DNA from: a bacterium UBP11_UBA4055
GTDB taxonomy: Bacteria > UBA4055
Assembly: GCA_002382735.1 (NCBI GenBank)
Contig: DFZN01000067.1
Location: 17,736 to 33,583, forward strand
Length of the DNA: 15,848 nt
Direction: 5' to 3'
Both the position numbers and the translations under genes were made by a program. Shown in pieces: positions 13,771-15,848 of this stretch. The first letter of the stretch is position 1, and each line of letters opens with the position of its first letter. Below the pieces are notes generated by a model. That model ran no database searches. It was not told the origin of the DNA and was given only the letters and a program-made list of their open reading frames with translations.

Positions 13771-15114
13771 TTATTTTATACCGAGATACCAGGATGCTAT
13801 CGAGAAATATATTATAACGCCGAGAATGTCCGCCATTGACGCGACGAGAGGAGCACTTGCAGTTGCGGGGTCAAGTCTCAGCTTTGTGAAGACGAACGGT
13901 AGCATAAGGCCGATCAGACTTCCCGCTATCACGGTGAGCACCATCGCCGATGCCACGACAATTATAATATCCGGCGCCCTGAATAAAGCAATCAGGCTAA
14001 CGGCTCCGGCCATCGTTATTCCAAGCATGAGTGAAACGAGAAGTTCTTTTCCTGCAAGCCTGAGCCAGTCTTTAGACTCGACATCGCCTACAGCCAGTGA
14101 CCTGATCATCAGCGTGGCTGACTGTGAACCCGCGTTTCCGCCGCTACCTATAAGAAGGGGAAGGAAGAAAGTGAGTGAGATCATTTTATGTATGACATCC
14201 TCGAAACTGGCTATCGCTGCACCTGAAAAAACATTCATGAACACAAGTGTGCTCAGCCACATTATTCTTTTACTGTACATATAAGTGACTTTGGCTTTAA
14301 GCGGATTGATGATTGCTTCCTGAAATGCGCCGAATTTATGGAAGTCCTCTGTAGTTTCCTCTTCTTCTACATCCATCACATCGTCGAATGTAACTATACC
14401 GAGCAGCGTTCCTTCGGTGTCTGTAACGGGAATGGCGGAATAATCAGAATCTTTAAAGACGGATACAGCAGTTTCCTGATCATCGAGAGCACTAAGTGAA
14501 ATGAATTTTCCGTCCATTATTTCGGAGATCGTTTCGTCAGGTTCAGCCAGAAGGATCTCTCTTATTGTAATATCATCAAGAAGTTTCCAGTTAGAGTCAA
14601 CGACATATATCACGCTTAAAGTCTCAGAATCGGGTCCGAATTTTCTTATATGTTCGAGTGTGCGCGCAATTGTGAATTCAGGTCTGACGGCAATGAATTC
14701 AGGAGTCATGAGCCTTCCGATACTGTCCTCAGGATACCCGAGCAGCTTCTTAGCTACACTTCTTTCTTCAGGTCTTAGAAGCTGAATCAGCTTGTGACTG
14801 AGCTGACCGGGAAGCTCTTCAAAAAAAGCGGTTCTGTCGTCGGGATCAAGGTCATTGAGAAGGTTTGAAAGTCTTGTAGCATTTTTTGCAAAAGCTTCTA
14901 TCGCTTTTTCCTGCCTTTCTATCGAAAGGTGCTGAAATGTCTCTTTAGCGTCCTCTCTAGATAAAAGTCTGAATACTATAACTCCTTCCTCGTCATCAAG
15001 CTCATCAATGATCTCGCTGACCTCAAAAGGTTCAAGTACGGCAAGTTCCTCTCTAAGAACAAGCCAGAGCTTTTTTTCGATCAGTTCCTGTATTCTTTCA
15101 ATTTTTTCGATCAT
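13771..15114 (-). CDS. mgtE: Magnesium transporter MgtE
   Basis: The 447-residue protein is a homodimeric Mg2+ channel/transporter of the inner membrane. An acidic helical N domain (about 1-130, with repeats such as LNDLDPDDRTAFFEELP) is followed by two CBS domains (about 136-195 and 200-255, starting LMTPEF and ending GIVTFDDVMDV), a plug helix and a five-helix membrane domain (about 283-445). Signatures are SGGNAGSQSATL (324-335) and LDPATASAPLVASMADILG, whose Asp429 matches the pore aspartate (Asp432) of Thermus MgtE. In that family the N and CBS domains close the pore when cytosolic Mg2+ is high. The start at 15114 has GGGGAGG (15119-15125) 4 nt upstream; a GTG at 15150 in frame would run through that site and add 12 unlikely residues. 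It has its own promoter downstream of the HAD gene and converges on the nucleotidyltransferase gene. Confidence 0.95.
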   Translation of the reverse strand: MIEKIERIQELIEKKLWLVLREELAVLEPFEVSEIIDELDDEEGVIVFRLLSREDAKETFQHLSIERQEKAIEAFAKNATRLSNLLNDLDPDDRTAFFEELPGQLSHKLIQLLRPEERSVAKKLLGYPEDSIGRLMTPEFIAVRPEFTIARTLEHIRKFGPDSETLSVIYVVDSNWKLLDDITIREILLAEPDETISEIMDGKFISLSALDDQETAVSVFKDSDYSAIPVTDTEGTLLGIVTFDDVMDVEEEETTEDFHKFGAFQEAIINPLKAKVTYMYSKRIMWLSTLVFMNVFSGAAIASFEDVIHKMISLTFFLPLLIGSGGNAGSQSATLMIRSLAVGDVESKDWLRLAGKELLVSLMLGITMAGAVSLIALFRAPDIIIVVASAMVLTVIAGSLIGLMLPFVFTKLRLDPATASAPLVASMADILGVIIYFSIASWYLGIK

Positions 15115-15178
15115 ATAACCTCCCCGCGGATCCGCAGAAAGGCATTCCACCCGGTGCGGTCCGGCTAATAAAACTCGT
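15115..15178 (-). promoter_or_regulatory. GC-rich, possibly structured mgtE leader
   Basis: The expected 5' leader of mgtE is about 64 nt. Positions 15121-15170 are 64% G+C (32 of 50 by count), against AT-rich flanks. It contains a perfect 10-bp palindrome GCGGATCCGC (15126-15135) touching the ribosome site GGGGAGG (15119-15125), and two CCGG blocks (15151-15154 and 15161-15164) that can pair. It is too short for the M-box riboswitch. A regulatory role is inferred. Confidence 0.35.
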
Positions 15179-15185
15179 TACAACT

Positions 15186-15214
15186 GTGATAAGGGTCTTT
15201 TTCCATTTTGTCAA
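15186..15214 (-). promoter_or_regulatory. Sigma70-like promoter of mgtE
   Basis: On the minus strand, TTGACA (15214-15209) is a consensus -35 element, separated by 17 nt from TATCAC (15191-15186) as -10. It lies 12 nt past the HAD gene's stop codon and about 70 nt before the mgtE start. The -35 and spacing are excellent and the -10 is partial. Confidence 0.55.
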
Positions 15215-15226
15215 ATACCTTATAAT

Positions 15227-15697
15227 TTATACTCTCAATGTCGCTGAAACTCTTGTCGGATTGGAAAGAAGATCGAAGGCGTCTAATATATCCGTGCATA
15301 CGATCTTGGAATTGAATACCGTTGAAGGTGAAGCACCTTCAGCCTGAATGACCGATATACCCAGTGCGGCATTCTTGACCATCGATGCGTCGTTGGCTCC
15401 GTTGCCTATCGCGATCACATTATCTGCACCCAGCCTTTTTACATATTCCTTCTTGTGCTCGTTCTGATAATAGTCCTCTATGATAACTATATCACAGTTC
15501 ACACCGGCCATTTTTTCAGCTGCTCCTCCGTATGTATCCGCGGTAATTACATGTATGCTGATGAGTGCGGACAACTGATTCAGTTTTTCCGCAACTCCCG
15601 GTAAAAGACCGCCGTCAGCTGCCAGTGTGCCGTTGTAATCCAAAACCAGGTGTTCTGCGTTAATTATTTGTTCACCGGGGATTTCAAATGAGATCAT
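15227..15697 (-). CDS. Small HAD-superfamily protein, 'soluble P-type ATPase'-like
   Basis: The 156-residue protein has the HAD fold without a cap domain. Motif I is LVLDYNGTLAADG with nucleophile Asp20, motif II is ITADTYG with Thr53, motif III is Lys83 in HKKEYVKRLG, and motif IV is AIGNGANDASM with Asp103. The second Asp of the usual phosphatase DxD is Asn22 (DYNGT), as in P-type ATPases (DKTGT), which lack that general acid. The ends (ISFEIPG at the start; DILDAFDLLSNPTRVSATLR at the end) match a family annotated as soluble P-type ATPase-like; its substrate is not established to my knowledge. ATG 15697 is chosen because AGGAG (15703-15707) lies 5 nt upstream; an ATG 11 codons earlier has no ribosome site. 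It precedes mgtE on the same strand, 112 nt away. Confidence 0.85.
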   Translation of the reverse strand: MISFEIPGEQIINAEHLVLDYNGTLAADGGLLPGVAEKLNQLSALISIHVITADTYGGAAEKMAGVNCDIVIIEDYYQNEHKKEYVKRLGADNVIAIGNGANDASMVKNAALGISVIQAEGASPSTVFNSKIVCTDILDAFDLLSNPTRVSATLRV

Positions 15698-15773
15698 ATT
15701 TTCTCCTACTAATTTTTGTTTAAATTTCATTAAGATTTAGTTAAATTTGTAATAGCAAGACAGCCATCATTTT
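15698..15773 (-). other. AT-rich region upstream of the HAD gene
   Basis: This short gap has a ribosome site (AGGAG, 15703-15707) and AT-rich near-repeats: GTTTAAATTT at 15718-15727 and GTTAAATTT at 15740-15748. It probably holds the HAD promoter, but no pair of -35 and -10 elements stands out on the minus strand. Confidence 0.3.
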
Positions 15774-15848
15774 TTAGGTCCCTGGTTTCGAACAAACCTC
15801 GACGGGAGCCAGCTGCTTGCTGTTAATCCCGATAAGTTGGTTAGGCAT
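15774..15848 (-). CDS. Possible C-terminal end of an unidentified protein (partial)
   Basis: On the minus strand a frame is open from the window edge to TAA at 15776-15774, giving 24 residues (including NQLIGINSKQLAPVEV). The base composition is less AT-rich than the gap beside it, which favours coding sequence. The edge codon happens to be ATG, so the gene may begin there or, more likely, continue beyond the window. I do not recognise the sequence. Confidence 0.3.
   Translation of the reverse strand: MPNQLIGINSKQLAPVEVCSKPGT

Noticed and set aside
15115..15150. Upstream GTG start (15150) for mgtE
   Set aside because: It would translate through the strong GGGGAGG site just before ATG 15114 and adds residues unlike MgtE N-termini.
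15115..15226. M-box (ykoK) magnesium riboswitch before mgtE
   Set aside because: The gap is only 112 nt and the likely leader about 64 nt, well short of the roughly 170-nt M-box, and its conserved three-way architecture is not visible.
15715..15749. Bacteroidetes-type promoter on the + strand (TTTG, then TAAATTTG)
   Set aside because: The 23-nt spacing is long, and there is no + strand gene to its right in the window; both adjacent frames are on the minus strand.
15776..15810. tRNA-like T-arm (TTCGAA flanked by GGTTT and AAACC) near the right edge
   Set aside because: The spacing does not give a 5-bp stem with a 7-nt loop in tRNA geometry, and no acceptor or anticodon arm can be drawn on either strand.
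1..15848. CRISPR arrays, insertion sequences, integrase sites
   Set aside because: No regularly spaced repeats, transposase-like proteins or long terminal inverted repeats were seen anywhere in the window.

Overview
The window looks like a chromosomal segment of an AT-leaning bacterium, probably an uncultivated member of the Fibrobacteres-Chlorobi-Bacteroidetes (FCB) neighbourhood, such as a Delongbacteria-, Cloacimonadota- or Fibrobacterota-like lineage. That placement is an inference. It rests on the short secreted proteins with a 'beta-strand leader plus FN3' or 'leader plus FGE-sulfatase fold' layout, on arginine coded mostly by AGA/AGG, and on the mixed Shine-Dalgarno usage. No rRNA or other taxonomic marker gene that I could compare is present.

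The left end (1-2441, + strand) is accessory in character. It holds the last 52 codons of a type I DNA methyltransferase (HsdM), a secreted FN3-type protein broken by a one-base frameshift, a secreted FGE-sulfatase-fold protein that lacks the catalytic cysteine pair, and a lipoprotein of unknown function. From 2549 onward the genes are housekeeping: ornithine aminotransferase (rocD) with a clear rho-independent terminator, an adenylosuccinate lyase (purB) of the eukaryote-like type, and DNA polymerase III alpha (dnaE).

Downstream of dnaE, five genes with 6-10 nt gaps form an apparent operon: RNase HII (rnhB), a membrane GT2 glycosyltransferase, the ribosome-assembly GTPase Der, a receiver protein with a DHp-like helical hairpin but no ATPase domain, and a sugar-1-phosphate nucleotidyltransferase. 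This operon converges on two minus-strand genes at the right. These are the magnesium transporter MgtE, with its own sigma70-like promoter and a short GC-rich leader, and a small HAD protein of the 'soluble P-type ATPase' type. A fragment of another minus-strand reading frame may touch the right edge.

I see no CRISPR array, insertion sequence, tRNA or rRNA. I found no complete undescribed system. The most unusual items are the REC-DHp protein inside the rnhB-der operon, the frameshifted secreted gene, the paired palindromes before dnaE, and the GC-rich mgtE leader. No gene-free stretch exceeds 300 bases; the longest (5301-5577) is described below.
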